Below are positions 51,950 through 60,937 of a stretch of DNA of 64,000 nt, in pieces. Both the position numbers and the translations under genes were made by a program. The notes beneath the pieces are model-generated. The model made no database searches, was not told the DNA's origin, and was given only the letters and a program-made list of their open reading frames with translations. Location of the stretch: NCBI GenBank assembly GCA_039821605.1, contig JBCBNV010000004.1, forward strand, positions 62,001 through 126,000, given 5' to 3'. The DNA comes from CALBPI01 sp039821605. Its GTDB lineage: Bacteria; Pseudomonadota; Gammaproteobacteria; Steroidobacterales; Woeseiaceae. Every line of letters starts with the position of its first letter. Within the stretch, counting starts at the first letter, position 1.

Positions 51950-52762
51950 TCAGGTCTGGCAGGCGTTGCAGTAGAACGTCGAGCGCTGGCCAATGACGCG
52001 CTGGCGCACGCGGTCGCCGCAGGTCCGGCAGGCCTCATCGGCGCGGCCGTAAACCGCGAGCTGCTGGGCGAAGTAGCCTGAGCTGCCATCGACCCCAAAG
52101 AAGTCGCGCAGCGTCGTACCGCCCGCCTCGATGGCTTTGCCCAGAACGCTCTTGATCGCGTCAGCCAGCGCGCGCATGCGCTGGCGCGAGACCCGGCCCG
52201 CAGCCCGCAACGGGTGAATGCCCGCCATGAACAGGGCCTCGCTGGCGTAGATGTTGCCCACGCCGACCACGATGCGGGCATCCATGATGAAGGTCTTGAT
52301 GGCGGCCTTTCGGCCACGAGAGCGCTCGTAGAGGTAGTCGCCGTCGAAATCGCCCGACAGGGGCTCGGGGCCCAGTGGCGCAATGAGCTTGTGCTCGAGC
52401 GGCTCCGGGCTCCAGAGCATGCTGCCGAAGCGGCGCGGATCATGAAACCGAAGCGTGTAGCCGTGGTCGAAGACGATATCCACGTGGTCATGCTTTCGAC
52501 AAGGGTGGTCGCTGGGCACCACCTGAAGCCGCCCGGACATGCCCAGGTGGACGATGAGACTGCCTGGGTTCGTGTCCATCAGCAGGTACTTGGCCCGGCG
52601 CCGAATGCCTTGCACCACCTGGCCCTCAAGCGTTTCAGCGAGATGGGCGGGCACGGGCCAGCGCAGGCGCGGCTCGCGCACGATCAAGCGTTCGACCCTG
52701 TGGCCGACTATATGGGGTGAGACGCCGCGGCGCGTGGTCTCTACTTCAGGTAGCTCGGGCAT
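51950..52762 (-). CDS. mutM: Formamidopyrimidine-DNA glycosylase
   Basis: 270 residues. The start MPELPEVET supplies the catalytic Pro2 and Glu3. A conserved Lys near 57 (RRRAKYLL), the H2TH region VGVGNIYASEALF and the C-terminal zinc finger (CRTCGDRV ... TFYCNACQ) are present. It removes 8-oxoguanine and cuts the strand by beta/delta elimination. It is convergent with coaD. Confidence 0.96.
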   Translation of the reverse strand: MPELPEVETTRRGVSPHIVGHRVERLIVREPRLRWPVPAHLAETLEGQVVQGIRRRAKYLLMDTNPGSLIVHLGMSGRLQVVPSDHPCRKHDHVDIVFDHGYTLRFHDPRRFGSMLWSPEPLEHKLIAPLGPEPLSGDFDGDYLYERSRGRKAAIKTFIMDARIVVGVGNIYASEALFMAGIHPLRAAGRVSRQRMRALADAIKSVLGKAIEAGGTTLRDFFGVDGSSGYFAQQLAVYGRADEACRTCGDRVRQRVIGQRSTFYCNACQT

Positions 52763-52914
52763 CTCAACGATGTGCTGGCGCCCGTTACGGGCGATTTGTG
52801 ACCTGAATCCAGAGAGTCAGGGGCGGCGAAGTTTATAGTGTTCACAGATTTCTGACATACTCCGCGCGTCGCGTCCGCGTGTGAACGCAGCCAGCAGGCT
52901 GCCAAGGATTTCCA

Positions 52915-54138
52915 TTGTCTATCGAATCTTTCACCGAATTTTTCATGCAGCATCTATATGGCGGTCTGCTCAACCTGAGCACGATGGGCTATGTCATTGC
53001 CGGCCTTATCATGCTGCAGCTGTCCATGATGGCCGTGACGCTGTACCTGCATCGCGACGCGGCTCACCGCTCGCTGAACCTGCACCCCGCGCTGCGCCAC
53101 CTGTTCCGTTTCTGGATCTGGTGCACCTCGGGCATGCTGACGCGCGAGTGGGTGGCGGTGCACCGCAAGCACCACGCCATGTGCGAGAAGCCCGGCGACC
53201 CGCACAGCCCGAAAGTCTTCGGCCTGAAGAAGGTGCTGCTCGAAGGCGCGGAGCTCTACCGCGACGAGACCAAGAACGAAGAGACGATCGAGAAGTACGG
53301 ACGCGGCTGCCCGCGCGACTGGATCGAGCTCAACGTCTACGAGCGCTTCCCCTGGGGTGGCATCGTGCTGTTCGTCTTGTCCTGCCTGTTCTTCTACGGC
53401 GTGCCGGGCATCATCCTGCTGTCGATCCAGCTCGTGTCGATGCCGCTGTTTGCCGCCGGCATCATCAACGGCATTGGCCACCACACGGGCTACCGCAACT
53501 TCGAGTGCGACGACGCCGCGACCAACATCGTGCCCTGGGGCATCTTTGTCGGCGGGGAGGAGCTGCACAACAACCACCACGCGTTCCCGACCTCGGCGAA
53601 GTTCTCCATCCGCCCCTGGGAATTCGACATTGGCTGGATGTACATCACCGTATTCTCGAAGCTCGGCCTGGCCAAGGTCAACAAGGTCGCGCCGCAGCCG
53701 GCGATGCGCCCGGCGGCCGGCGAGCTCAATGCCGACACGCTGCGCGCCGTGATCATCAACCGCATGCACGTGCTCCGCGACTACACGAAGCAGGTCACGC
53801 TGCCCACGCTGCGTTTCGAGCGCCGCAGTGCTGATGCGGGCGCCATGCTGAGCCGCGCCAAGCGCGTGCTGGTGCGTCAGCCTTCGCTGCTCGACGGCCG
53901 CGCCAGGGCCCGGCTCGACGAGATCCTCGATAACAGCGCCACGCTGCGCACCGTGCATGAGTTCCGCGATCGCCTGCAGGCGCTCTGGCAGAGCGGTGCG
54001 GCGATCAGCAACGAGAAGCTGCTCGAACAGCTCAAGCAATGGTGCGCCGAGGCCGAGGCCAGCGGCATCCGCTTCCTCGAAGACTTTGCCGCGCGCATGC
54101 GCAGTTACGCGATGAGCCCGCAGCCGGTTCGCGCGTAA
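52915..54138 (+). CDS. Fatty acid desaturase (acyl-CoA/delta-9 type)
   Basis: 407 residues from TTG at 52915. AAGGA sits 7 bases before it, which favours this over ATG 52945. Three His boxes bind the di-iron site: HRDAAH, HRKHH and HNNHH, plus HHTGYRNF. Several membrane helices lie in the first 230 residues. A C-terminal extension of about 130 residues is helical and soluble (LSRAKRVLVRQPSLLD ... WCAEAEASGIRFLEDF) and is shared by the DesA/DesC-like gammaproteobacterial family. It introduces a double bond into acyl chains, adjusting membrane fluidity. A strong terminator follows. Confidence 0.9.
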   Translation: MSIESFTEFFMQHLYGGLLNLSTMGYVIAGLIMLQLSMMAVTLYLHRDAAHRSLNLHPALRHLFRFWIWCTSGMLTREWVAVHRKHHAMCEKPGDPHSPKVFGLKKVLLEGAELYRDETKNEETIEKYGRGCPRDWIELNVYERFPWGGIVLFVLSCLFFYGVPGIILLSIQLVSMPLFAAGIINGIGHHTGYRNFECDDAATNIVPWGIFVGGEELHNNHHAFPTSAKFSIRPWEFDIGWMYITVFSKLGLAKVNKVAPQPAMRPAAGELNADTLRAVIINRMHVLRDYTKQVTLPTLRFERRSADAGAMLSRAKRVLVRQPSLLDGRARARLDEILDNSATLRTVHEFRDRLQALWQSGAAISNEKLLEQLKQWCAEAEASGIRFLEDFAARMRSYAMSPQPVRA

Positions 54139-54176
54139 CAACTTCTCCGGCCCAGGATTGGCCGGGCACGAAAAAA

Positions 54177-54202
54177 GGGCGCTACCGGCGCCCTTTTTTT
54201 TT
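54177..54202 (+). terminator. Terminator after the desaturase gene
   Basis: GGGCGC, five-base loop, GCGCCC and nine T residues, preceded by six A residues so it can work on both strands. It lies 39 bases below the desaturase stop. A second hairpin (CCGGCC/GGCCGG at 54147-54165) precedes it. Confidence 0.93.
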
Positions 54203-54237
54203 GACCAGAATTGACTGGCAAGCCACAGATCAAAAAT

Positions 54238-54252
54238 TGGTCATCGTGACCA
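54238..54252. promoter_or_regulatory. Palindrome upstream of the pqi operon
   Basis: TGGTCA-TCG-TGACCA, 6-bp arms around a 3-base centre, in the 192-base gap between the terminator and pqiA. It is a candidate operator. The remainder of the gap holds no gene I can see. Confidence 0.3.
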
Positions 54253-54394
54253 TTCAGTGTGCATATTTGCCGATGTCGGGCGTGGGCCTCATCTGATAGT
54301 GTCGGGTCCTTGGGCCACCGATCAGGCTGCCCGGCTCCTGGATGCGGGGAACGGCTTTCAGTGCGTTGCATGGTGAGGGAGAGACGGGTCACCG

Positions 54395-55033
54395 ATGAGT
54401 GAGCGCAGCCGGCAAATCGCCGCTCTGAACATACGTTACCTCGCCTGCCCGTCCTGCGACGCGCTGTTCGAGCGGCCGACGCTCGCGCCCGGCCAACGCG
54501 CCCGCTGTCCACGTTGTCATGAGGTCATTGCCACCAATAAGCACCGGGGCGCAGAGCGAACGAGTGCGTTAATGCTGGCGAGCCTGATCGTGTATGCGGT
54601 CGCGGTGATGTTCCCGTTCATGAGCATGGAGCGATCCGGGCTTTCTAACCGCATTTCTGTCGTCGACGCCGTGGCCGTGCTCTGGAGCAATGGCATGACG
54701 CTACTGGCCGTTGTCTCCGGCTTGTTGATTCTGGTCATTCCAGCAATAAGGATCGGCCTGGTTCTTGTCTTGAACGCGAGTCTCGCGAGGCGCGAAACCG
54801 CACAACGGAAACAGGCGTTTCTGCTGCGCATGGCGCAGCACCTGGAGCCCTGGGCGATGGCCGACATTTTCATGATTGGCGTCATCGTGTCGCTCGTGAA
54901 AATCGGCAGTCTGGCGCGCATTGAAGTGGGCCCTGCCTTCTGGGCGATGTCGGCGTTGATCGTGTTCATGGCGATGGCCGCAACGGCGGCGTGTCGAGAT
55001 TCTGCCTGGCAGCGTGTGCGACCCTGGTCATGA
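54395..55033 (+). CDS. pqiA: PqiA-like membrane protein, N-terminal half
   Basis: 212 residues. A four-Cys zinc ribbon (YLACPSCDALFERP ... ARCPRCHEVI) precedes four helices (LMLASLIVYAVAVMFPFMSM, MTLLAVVSGLLILVIPAI and so on). This equals one half of the E. coli PqiA, which carries two such modules in one chain. It is predicted to be in the inner membrane and to work with PqiB/PqiC in lipid transport across the envelope. It overlaps the second half-gene by 4 bases (ATGA). Confidence 0.87.
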   Translation: MSERSRQIAALNIRYLACPSCDALFERPTLAPGQRARCPRCHEVIATNKHRGAERTSALMLASLIVYAVAVMFPFMSMERSGLSNRISVVDAVAVLWSNGMTLLAVVSGLLILVIPAIRIGLVLVLNASLARRETAQRKQAFLLRMAQHLEPWAMADIFMIGVIVSLVKIGSLARIEVGPAFWAMSALIVFMAMAATAACRDSAWQRVRPWS

Positions 55034-55650
55034 AGCTCGCCACCGAACAGGGTCTGGCGCTCTGCCGCCACTGCAACACGTTGACCGACCAGCCCGGCGA
55101 GAAGTGCGTCGTCTGTGGTGCGCGCACGCGAAGCCTGAGTGACACCAGCCTGCAATCCGTCTGGGCCTATTGGATTGCTGGTGTGTTGGCGTACATTCCC
55201 GGCAATGTGCTACCGATCATGGTGACGCAGTCGGTTTCGGGAACCACCGAGTCGACCATCATGGGTGGTGTCGTGTCGCTGATTCACCACGGTAGTTACG
55301 CCATTGCGGCCGTGATCTTCATCGCAAGCATTGCCGTACCGGTCTCCAAGTTTATGATCATCGCCTGGTTGGCGCTGTCGATTCAGCGGCGTTGGCCGAC
55401 CAGTGAGCACACGCGACACCGCGCACATCGGGCCATTGAGATCATCGGGCGCTGGTCCATGATCGACGTATTCGTGGTCGCGGCACTGGCTGCGTTGATA
55501 CAAATCGGCGGGCTGCTATCCATTGCGCCGGGTGTCGGTATCAACGCGTTCGCGCTTTCCGTGATTCTGACGATGTTTTCCGCTATGAGCTTTGACCCAC
55601 GGCTGATCTGGTCGACCCCGGCAAGAAAGGAGCAACGACGACATGACTGA
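55030..55650 (+). CDS. pqiA: PqiA-like membrane protein, C-terminal half
   Basis: 206 residues from ATG at 55030. A Cys ribbon (ALCRHCNTLTDQPGEKCVVCGAR) and four helices (YWIAGVLAYIPGNVLPIMVTQ with the PqiA Pro-Gly-Asn-x-Leu-Pro motif, ESTIMGGVVSLIHHGSYAIA, VPVSKFMIIAWLALS) are visible. It is the second PqiA module as a separate gene. It overlaps pqiB by 8 bases. Confidence 0.87.
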   Translation: MKLATEQGLALCRHCNTLTDQPGEKCVVCGARTRSLSDTSLQSVWAYWIAGVLAYIPGNVLPIMVTQSVSGTTESTIMGGVVSLIHHGSYAIAAVIFIASIAVPVSKFMIIAWLALSIQRRWPTSEHTRHRAHRAIEIIGRWSMIDVFVVAALAALIQIGGLLSIAPGVGINAFALSVILTMFSAMSFDPRLIWSTPARKEQRRHD

Positions 55651-57307
55651 CGACGCGCCGACGACGCCAGAGATTGAGGACATTCCAGAGCGCAAGGTGT
55701 CGCGCGTGTGGATCGTCCCCGTCATTGCGCTCGTGATCGGCGTCTTTGTCATTGCGCAGTCGATCTGGGAGCGCGGTCCGCTCGTTGAAATCCGTTTCGA
55801 GAAGGGCCACGGCATCGCCGCAGGGAAGACAGAGGTCAAACACAACGATGTCGTTGTCGGCATGGTTGAGGCGGTGCGGCTTTCTGATGATCTCGAGTCG
55901 GTGATCGTCAGTGCCAGGATGGAGCGCTTCATGGGCCCATACCTCGGCGACACCACGTCATTCTGGGTCGTCAAGGCAGACATCTCGGGTACGAGCTTTA
56001 CCGGCCTCAGTACGCTGCTTTCCGGTGCCTTCATCGAGGTCGATTGGGATCAGGCGCCCGACAATCGACAACGGCGGTTTGTCGGTCTCGACAAGCAACC
56101 CATGACGCCACCTGGCGTGGCGGGCGGCCACTTCCGGCTCCGCGTCGACAATGCGGGCTCGATCGGTGTTGGTTCACCAGTGTTCTTCCGCCGCATTCGA
56201 GTGGGGCAGATAGAAGACCAGCGCCTTTCGGACGACTTTGGGTACATCGAGTACGACGCCTTCATCGAGGCGCCCTACGACAGGCTGGTCAACGCGGCGA
56301 CTCATTTCTGGAACGTGTCCGGCGTCAACGTCGAAGCCAGCACAGACGGCCTGGTGGTGAACTTCGATTCCCTGCAGTCGCTCGTGGCCGGTGGCGTTGC
56401 GTTCGGCGACATCGGACGCACGATCGGCACCTCAGAACTCGACCCCGATGCCGAGTTCATCGTCTACAAGAATCGTGAAGCCGCCGTGGAAAGTCAGTAC
56501 TTCACACCAGAAGGCAGTGGCTTCTACTTCATGGTGCAGTTCAACGACTCGATTCGCGGCTTGAGCGTCGGGGCGCCGATTGAGTGGCAGGGCATTCGCA
56601 TCGGTAATGTCCGCGACATCGTGCTCGATCTCTCCGACGTGACGAAAACCGATGCTGTGGTCTACGCGGTACTGGAGTTGCAGCCGAACCGCATCGGCCT
56701 TGAGAACATGTCGGACGACGATCTGCGGACCAGCATTACGCGTTGGGTGCGGTCGGGCATGCGCGTTCAGCTCGCCGCCGGCAACATTCTCAGTGATCGC
56801 AAGCTGATTCGCTTCCTGGACGACGCGGCGCCTCCCGATGACAACCTGGTCGTCAATTTCGATGCGCAGCCGTTCCCGGCCTTGCCGACCATCGGCTCCA
56901 ACCTGGGTGCCGTGACCGAAAACGTCGAGCGCGTGGTCGCCAATGTGGCGGAGCTGCCGCTGGACCAGCTGGTCGGCTCGCTGATCAGCCTGTTGAACAA
57001 TGCCGATGCGCTGGTTGGCAATCCCTCGGCGCAGGGATTGCCGGATACCCTGAACGCGGCCTTGACCGCCGTAAGCGAGGTCGCCGGCAACCTGGATCAG
57101 GCCAGTGATCAGTTGCCTGAGCTCATCGTCAGCCTGAATGAGATCGCGCGCGCCGGCGAGGTGACACTGGCCGGCCTCTCGCCGGACTCCGCGTTGTATG
57201 TCGACTTGGCCGACGCGATCAGCGAACTGCGCGACGCGTCTCGTTCCTTGTCGGCGCTGGCCGTGCGGCTCGAACAAAAACCCAATGCGCTGATTTTAGG
57301 CAAGTGA
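55643..57307 (+). CDS. pqiB: PqiB, MCE-domain lipid transport protein
   Basis: 554 residues. A cytoplasmic start and one anchor helix (VWIVPVIALVIGVFVIAQSIW) precede three consecutive MCE domains (from PLVEIRFEKGHGIAAGKTEVKHNDVVVG; from HFRLRVDNAGSIGVGSPVFFRRIRVGQI; from FYFMVQFNDSIRGLSVGAPIEWQGIRIG), then a helical C-terminus. In E. coli PqiB hexamers form a tunnel across the periplasm. The ATGA overlap couples it to pqiC. Confidence 0.93.
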   Translation: MTDDAPTTPEIEDIPERKVSRVWIVPVIALVIGVFVIAQSIWERGPLVEIRFEKGHGIAAGKTEVKHNDVVVGMVEAVRLSDDLESVIVSARMERFMGPYLGDTTSFWVVKADISGTSFTGLSTLLSGAFIEVDWDQAPDNRQRRFVGLDKQPMTPPGVAGGHFRLRVDNAGSIGVGSPVFFRRIRVGQIEDQRLSDDFGYIEYDAFIEAPYDRLVNAATHFWNVSGVNVEASTDGLVVNFDSLQSLVAGGVAFGDIGRTIGTSELDPDAEFIVYKNREAAVESQYFTPEGSGFYFMVQFNDSIRGLSVGAPIEWQGIRIGNVRDIVLDLSDVTKTDAVVYAVLELQPNRIGLENMSDDDLRTSITRWVRSGMRVQLAAGNILSDRKLIRFLDDAAPPDDNLVVNFDAQPFPALPTIGSNLGAVTENVERVVANVAELPLDQLVGSLISLLNNADALVGNPSAQGLPDTLNAALTAVSEVAGNLDQASDQLPELIVSLNEIARAGEVTLAGLSPDSALYVDLADAISELRDASRSLSALAVRLEQKPNALILGK

Positions 57308-57900
57308 TGACCATGATTGATGTACGGCACGCGAGTCGAGTTCTTCTTATTGGTGCGGTTTGGCTGGCCGGCTGCAGCAGTGGCCCCCAGCCGATCCTGT
57401 ACACATTGGGCCCATCGGCGGGGGTCGTTGAGGCGCCGCGTGGCGCGCTCAAGATCAGCCTCCCCGCGGTCGACCTGCCGGCGTATGCACGATCCAACCT
57501 GATCGCATCCGCGGACGGCCCGAATCGCGTTCTCGTTGACGACAATCACCGCTGGGCGTCGCCGCCCGGCGAGTCCGTGACGCTGGCGCTCGCGCAGCAT
57601 CTGGAGTCCAAGCTCGATGCGACCGTGCTCGTACAACCGCACCCGCGTGGTTTTGCCGCCGAGCTTGTCATCGACGTGAGCTTCGACCGGTTTCTTCGAA
57701 CCGCAAGCGGTGCCGCGGAGGTTCATGGTCGGGCTGTCATCGTGCGGTCGCGAACGGAGTCGCTTGAGGTCGTGCGATTTACAATCACGGCCCCGACCAG
57801 CGGCGACGGCTACGTCGGTTTCATGGTCAGTATGGATCGGGCGCTCGCGCAAGTCGCTGCGCTCGTGGCGAGCCGCGTCGAGAACATGCCGCCGTCCTGA
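57304..57900 (+). CDS. pqiC: PqiC-like outer membrane lipoprotein (ABC-type auxiliary)
   Basis: 198 residues. The lipoprotein signal has lipobox LAGC (about residue 22), then the DUF330/PqiC domain (YTLGPSAG ... ISLPAVDLPAYARSNLIA ... DDNHRWASPPGESVTLALAQHLE). It anchors the PqiB tunnel at the outer membrane. It is the last gene of the operon, followed by a terminator. Confidence 0.88.
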   Translation: MMTMIDVRHASRVLLIGAVWLAGCSSGPQPILYTLGPSAGVVEAPRGALKISLPAVDLPAYARSNLIASADGPNRVLVDDNHRWASPPGESVTLALAQHLESKLDATVLVQPHPRGFAAELVIDVSFDRFLRTASGAAEVHGRAVIVRSRTESLEVVRFTITAPTSGDGYVGFMVSMDRALAQVAALVASRVENMPPS

Positions 57901-57944
57901 TCGCGACCAGGCGCGGCAGGATGTTGCCGTCGGGCACAAAAAAA

Positions 57945-57966
57945 GGGCGCCACGGGCGCCCTTTTT
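57945..57966 (+). terminator. Terminator after pqiC
   Basis: GGGCGCC, ACG loop, GGCGCCC and five T residues, with a run of A residues on the other side. It can end both the pqi transcript and the leftward rpmB-rpmG transcript. Confidence 0.92.
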
Positions 57967-58004
57967 CTTCGGCCGCGTGTCGCGGCCCGGGATCGAAAAT
58001 CGTG

Positions 58005-58160
58005 TTACTTGATCTTCGCTTCCTTGTACATGACGTGCTTGCGTACGACGGGGTCGTACTTTTTCGTTTCCATCTTCTCGGGGTGAAGACGCTTGTTCTT
58101 CATCGTCGTGTAGAAGTGGCCTGTGCCGGCGCTCGAGACGAGGCGGATTTTTTCACGCAT
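58005..58160 (-). CDS. rpmG: 50S ribosomal protein L33
   Basis: 51 residues: MREKIRLVSSAGTGHFYTT at the N-terminus, then KNKR, HPEKMETKKYDP and HVMYKEAKIK at the end. This is the standard Cys-free L33 of proteobacteria. It lies 29 bases below rpmB on the same strand, the classical rpmB-rpmG order. Confidence 0.97.
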   Translation of the reverse strand: MREKIRLVSSAGTGHFYTTMKNKRLHPEKMETKKYDPVVRKHVMYKEAKIK

Positions 58161-58189
58161 TTCGGTGCTCCTCGGTGGTCAGGCCCGCG

Positions 58190-58426
58190 CTATACGCGCT
58201 GGCCCTCGGCGCGCAGGTCAGCGATGACCTTCTCAATGCCGTGCTTGTCGATGATGCGCAGGCCCTTGTTCGAGACGCGCAGCTTCACGTAGCGCTTTTC
58301 CGACTCGAGCCAGAAGCGGTGGGTGTGCAGGTTGGGCAGGAAACGACGACGCGTCTTGTTGTTCGCGTGCGAGACGTTGTTGCCGCTCATCGGACCTTTG
58401 CCGGTCACCTGGCAGACTTTGGACAT
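58190..58426 (-). CDS. rpmB: 50S ribosomal protein L28
   Basis: 78 residues: SKVCQVTGKGPMSGNNVSHANNKTRRRF, WLESEKRYVKLRVSNKGLRIIDKHG, the normal length. It is cotranscribed with rpmG. The 203 bases between it and radC hold no gene that I can see. Confidence 0.97.
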   Translation of the reverse strand: MSKVCQVTGKGPMSGNNVSHANNKTRRRFLPNLHTHRFWLESEKRYVKLRVSNKGLRIIDKHGIEKVIADLRAEGQRV

Positions 58427-58629
58427 GACCTTATCCCGGTTGTGTCAGCGCCAGCCGCGCAGGCCCCTGGGCCCGTGCCGATGGCGGTGGTTCAAGTTCT
58501 GTGCCGCGGCCCAGACCCGCTGCGGGGCTGGCCGTGTCGACTGCAGGGCACGTCAAACGACGGGCTACCCGCTAGAGAGCCGCACTTTATACCGGATCGA
58601 CGGGGCTGGATCAAGGCCTCGAGGGCCCC

Positions 58630-59283
58630 TCAGATCAGGCCCCGACTGGCCAGCGAGGTCACGGTGCCGTCGCCGATCACCAGGTGGTCGAGCAGGCGGA
58701 TGTCGACGAGCGCCAGCGCCTCACGCAGACGGCGTGTGATGTCCGTGTCGGCCTGGCTGGGCTCAGCGACGCCCGAGGGGTGGTTGTGAGCCACGATCAG
58801 GGCCGCCGCGTGATGGGTCAGGGCCTGGCAGACGACCTCGCGGGGGTACACGCTGGTGCCGTCGATGGTGCCCCGGAACAGGGGCTCGAAGGCCAGTACG
58901 CGGTGGCGGTTGTCGAGGTAGAGGCAGCAGAACACCTCGTAAGGCAGGTCCTTGAGGCGGGCGGCCAGGCAGCGCCTGGTGTCGGCGGGACCGGCGATAC
59001 TGTGGCCCACGGCCAGGGTTTCGGTGTGGTAGCGCCGGGCGATCTCCTGCAGCGCCTTGAGCCGGGCCGCGGCGGCGGGCCCGAGCCCGGGCGCGGCCTC
59101 CAGCGCCACGGGACTGGCCCGGAGCAGCGCCCGCAGTCCCCCGAATTGCGCCAGCCAGGCGGCAGCGCGACGCGCCTCCCGGCGCGGCAGGACCGCGTCG
59201 AGCAGCGCCAGTGGCGGAAGCCCTGGCGCATCGCCCCCGATGAGCCGACGCCGCGTGTCGGCTTTGCACGTGATGTCGTCCAT
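58630..59283 (-). CDS. radC: RadC-family JAB/MPN-domain protein
   Basis: 217 residues from ATG at 59283 (the longer frame starts inside unconserved sequence). A helix-hairpin-helix region (AAPGLGPAAAARLKAL) precedes the JAMM metalloprotease motif EVFCCLYLDNRHRVL ... AHNHPSGVAEPSQAD. Despite the name, its role in DNA repair is doubtful. In many proteobacteria a coaBC-dut pair lies upstream. Here an accessory region begins instead. Confidence 0.93.
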   Translation of the reverse strand: MDDITCKADTRRRLIGGDAPGLPPLALLDAVLPRREARRAAAWLAQFGGLRALLRASPVALEAAPGLGPAAAARLKALQEIARRYHTETLAVGHSIAGPADTRRCLAARLKDLPYEVFCCLYLDNRHRVLAFEPLFRGTIDGTSVYPREVVCQALTHHAAALIVAHNHPSGVAEPSQADTDITRRLREALALVDIRLLDHLVIGDGTVTSLASRGLI

Positions 59284-59338
59284 GGGGCGATCATCGCGCG
59301 CCGCGTCGCGGCCGCGCACGACCAGAAACAACGCGCTG

Positions 59339-59406
59339 TTACAGGTTTACCGGCCTTCCCCAAGCGCCTGCTACACTGCGCGGCCTCTGGGACGGGTCGG
59401 CCAGGC
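59339..59406 (+). repeat. 68-bp direct repeat, copy A
   Basis: This segment recurs at 60528-60595 with 65 of 68 bases identical, and its first 14 bases recur (13/14) at 61270-61283. It includes TTTACC and TACACT words, so it may be a duplicated promoter or leader. It stands between radC and the lipoprotein gene, at the edge of the accessory region. Confidence 0.85.
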
Positions 59407-59463
59407 TATGAGGAGTTGATCGCAAGCGCCGCGCATTGTCTCAGCGCGACGGGAATAGTGACG

Positions 59464-60144
59464 TCAACGCATTTGTTCAAGCAGGCTGTCAATCATTTCC
59501 CGCCTTCGTGGATCGACAGAAGCGCGAATACGATCAATGGCCTGCTGCGCTTCAGGCAACCTACCGGACCCATTAGACATGCTCGCCAAGGATGCAACTG
59601 CAACGTTGAGGCTTACATCGTCTGTTACTGCCAGCGCCTTCGCCTCGAGCCTAACAGTGTCTTCGCCGCGCCCCACTCGAGCGAGTATTGTCATTGCTAT
59701 TTGAAAGACTTGTGGATCCTTGCTCGAAAGAAATTCGATGGCATCTCGACGGTAAGCAGACCATAGATCTTGTTCGGCCCCCTTGAACAGGTTCTTGCTG
59801 AGAATTTTCAGCAGAGTGACGCGTACCAAATCGTTCTCGAGCACGATTGCGTTCCAACTGTCGTCTCGCTCATCGCACTTTGCATATGCGCATTCGATCA
59901 CTTCCGAAACACCTGGAGCGTATGCAGCCTTACCTACCTCGTTCAATGCGTATGTGACTTCGCGTGGATCACTTCGACTCAGCGCCAGTCTCAGTTCGTC
60001 AACGCTAACAGGTGCGCTTATCAGCTCATCGATGGGTGGAGTGTCCGAGGGCGCAAACCCCTGCCGACTGGCCTCGCCAAACTCGATATCACAAGCAGTC
60101 AAGGCGAGGGCCCCGAAAAGTGCACCAACAATCAACCTCTTCAT
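59464..60144 (-). CDS. Hypothetical lipoprotein, parent of the repeated fragments
   Basis: 226 residues from ATG at 60144 (two in-frame upstream starts are possible). The lipoprotein signal MKRLIVGALFGALALTAC has a lipobox LTAC. The mature part is helical (VDELRLALSRSDPREVTYALNEVGKAAY ... RDAIEFLSSKDPQVFQIAMTIL), reminiscent of HEAT-like repeats. Two diverged copies of its 3' end follow upstream at 60721 and 61306. The base composition is visibly lower in GC than the core genes. Function unknown. Confidence 0.65.
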   Translation of the reverse strand: MKRLIVGALFGALALTACDIEFGEASRQGFAPSDTPPIDELISAPVSVDELRLALSRSDPREVTYALNEVGKAAYAPGVSEVIECAYAKCDERDDSWNAIVLENDLVRVTLLKILSKNLFKGAEQDLWSAYRRDAIEFLSSKDPQVFQIAMTILARVGRGEDTVRLEAKALAVTDDVSLNVAVASLASMSNGSGRLPEAQQAIDRIRASVDPRRREMIDSLLEQMR

Positions 60145-60230
60145 ACATGATCTCGACATGTGCGCCCCAAGTACGCGCCGCCAAAACTCCAAAGGGTCAT
60201 TTCATCGCAAGTAGTTGTACACGGCCATTT

Positions 60231-60440
60231 CTATTTCTTCTGATATTCCTTGACGAGTGTCCTAAACATCCGCCTCCCGCAGTATTGGCAGACTTGTGAC
60301 TGCCCATCCACAATAAACTCAGAGTTTCCGCATGAGCCTGCACAAACTGCGTAAGCAATTCCCAGCTTCTCTGGAAAATCAACCTCGTCAACATCCGGGT
60401 ATTCCTCGAGCGGATATGCTTCGAATCTCCGTTTCTTCAT
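60231..60440 (-). CDS. Small zinc-ribbon protein
   Basis: 69 residues from ATG at 60440; upstream codons to 60524 are unconserved. An acidic start (FEAYPLEEYPDVDEVDFPEK) is followed by CAGSCG and CQYCGR, four Cys that could hold one zinc, and a basic end (LVKEYQKK). No family was recognised. It lies in the accessory region between the lipoprotein gene and repeat copy B. Confidence 0.5.
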   Translation of the reverse strand: MKKRRFEAYPLEEYPDVDEVDFPEKLGIAYAVCAGSCGNSEFIVDGQSQVCQYCGRRMFRTLVKEYQKK

Positions 60441-60527
60441 CTGTATTCTCTCTACGGGGTCGCCAAGTTCGCAGGAATTGTTCCCCAGAATGGCCGGTAC
60501 ACTGACGGCACAAACCCAAGACAACGA

Positions 60528-60595
60528 TTACAGGTTTACCGGCCTTCGCCAAGCGCCTGATACACTGCGCGGCCACTGGGACGGGTCGGCCAGGC
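60528..60595 (+). repeat. 68-bp direct repeat, copy B
   Basis: Matches copy A (59339-59406) at 65 of 68 bases. As with copy A it is followed, about 125 bases on, by a copy of the lipoprotein-gene 3' end. The whole stretch 60441-60937 contains only this repeat and the gene remnant, plus unassigned sequence. Confidence 0.85.
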
Positions 60596-60720
60596 CGACA
60601 GGAACTGACGCGATTGCCACCCAAACGGAAGTCGTGCGGTAATCGCCCGCATCTTCAAGACTAACCAAGGTCGACTCAACGCCTGGTCGCAGATACCGAT
60701 AGCTGCTACGCAAACCGTAT

Positions 60721-60903
60721 CGTCAACAGGCTTATTCAAGCAGATAGTTGATCATCGCCCGCTTTCATTGGTCTTCGGAAGCGCGCATTCGATCAACTTC
60801 GGGCTGTGCTTCGCGCAGCCCGCCGGACTCATTAGGAACGCCATTAGCGGATGCAACTTCAGCGTTGAGGCTCACATCATTTGTTTCTGCCTCAGCCTTC
60901 GCC
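60721..60903 (-). pseudogene. Remnant B of the lipoprotein gene 3' end
   Basis: Reads, on the minus strand, NDVSLNAEVASANG, then ESGGLREAQPEVDRMRASEDQ, matching the C-terminus of the gene at 59464 (DDVSLNVAVASLASMS, SGRLPEAQQAIDRIRASVDP). A stop falls where the parent has Arg-Arg, so the end is truncated. There is no signal peptide or proper start. I read it as a decayed duplicate. Confidence 0.7.
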
Positions 60904-60937
60904 TGCCAGATCTTCGTAGCGAGTTCTGTACAGTACG

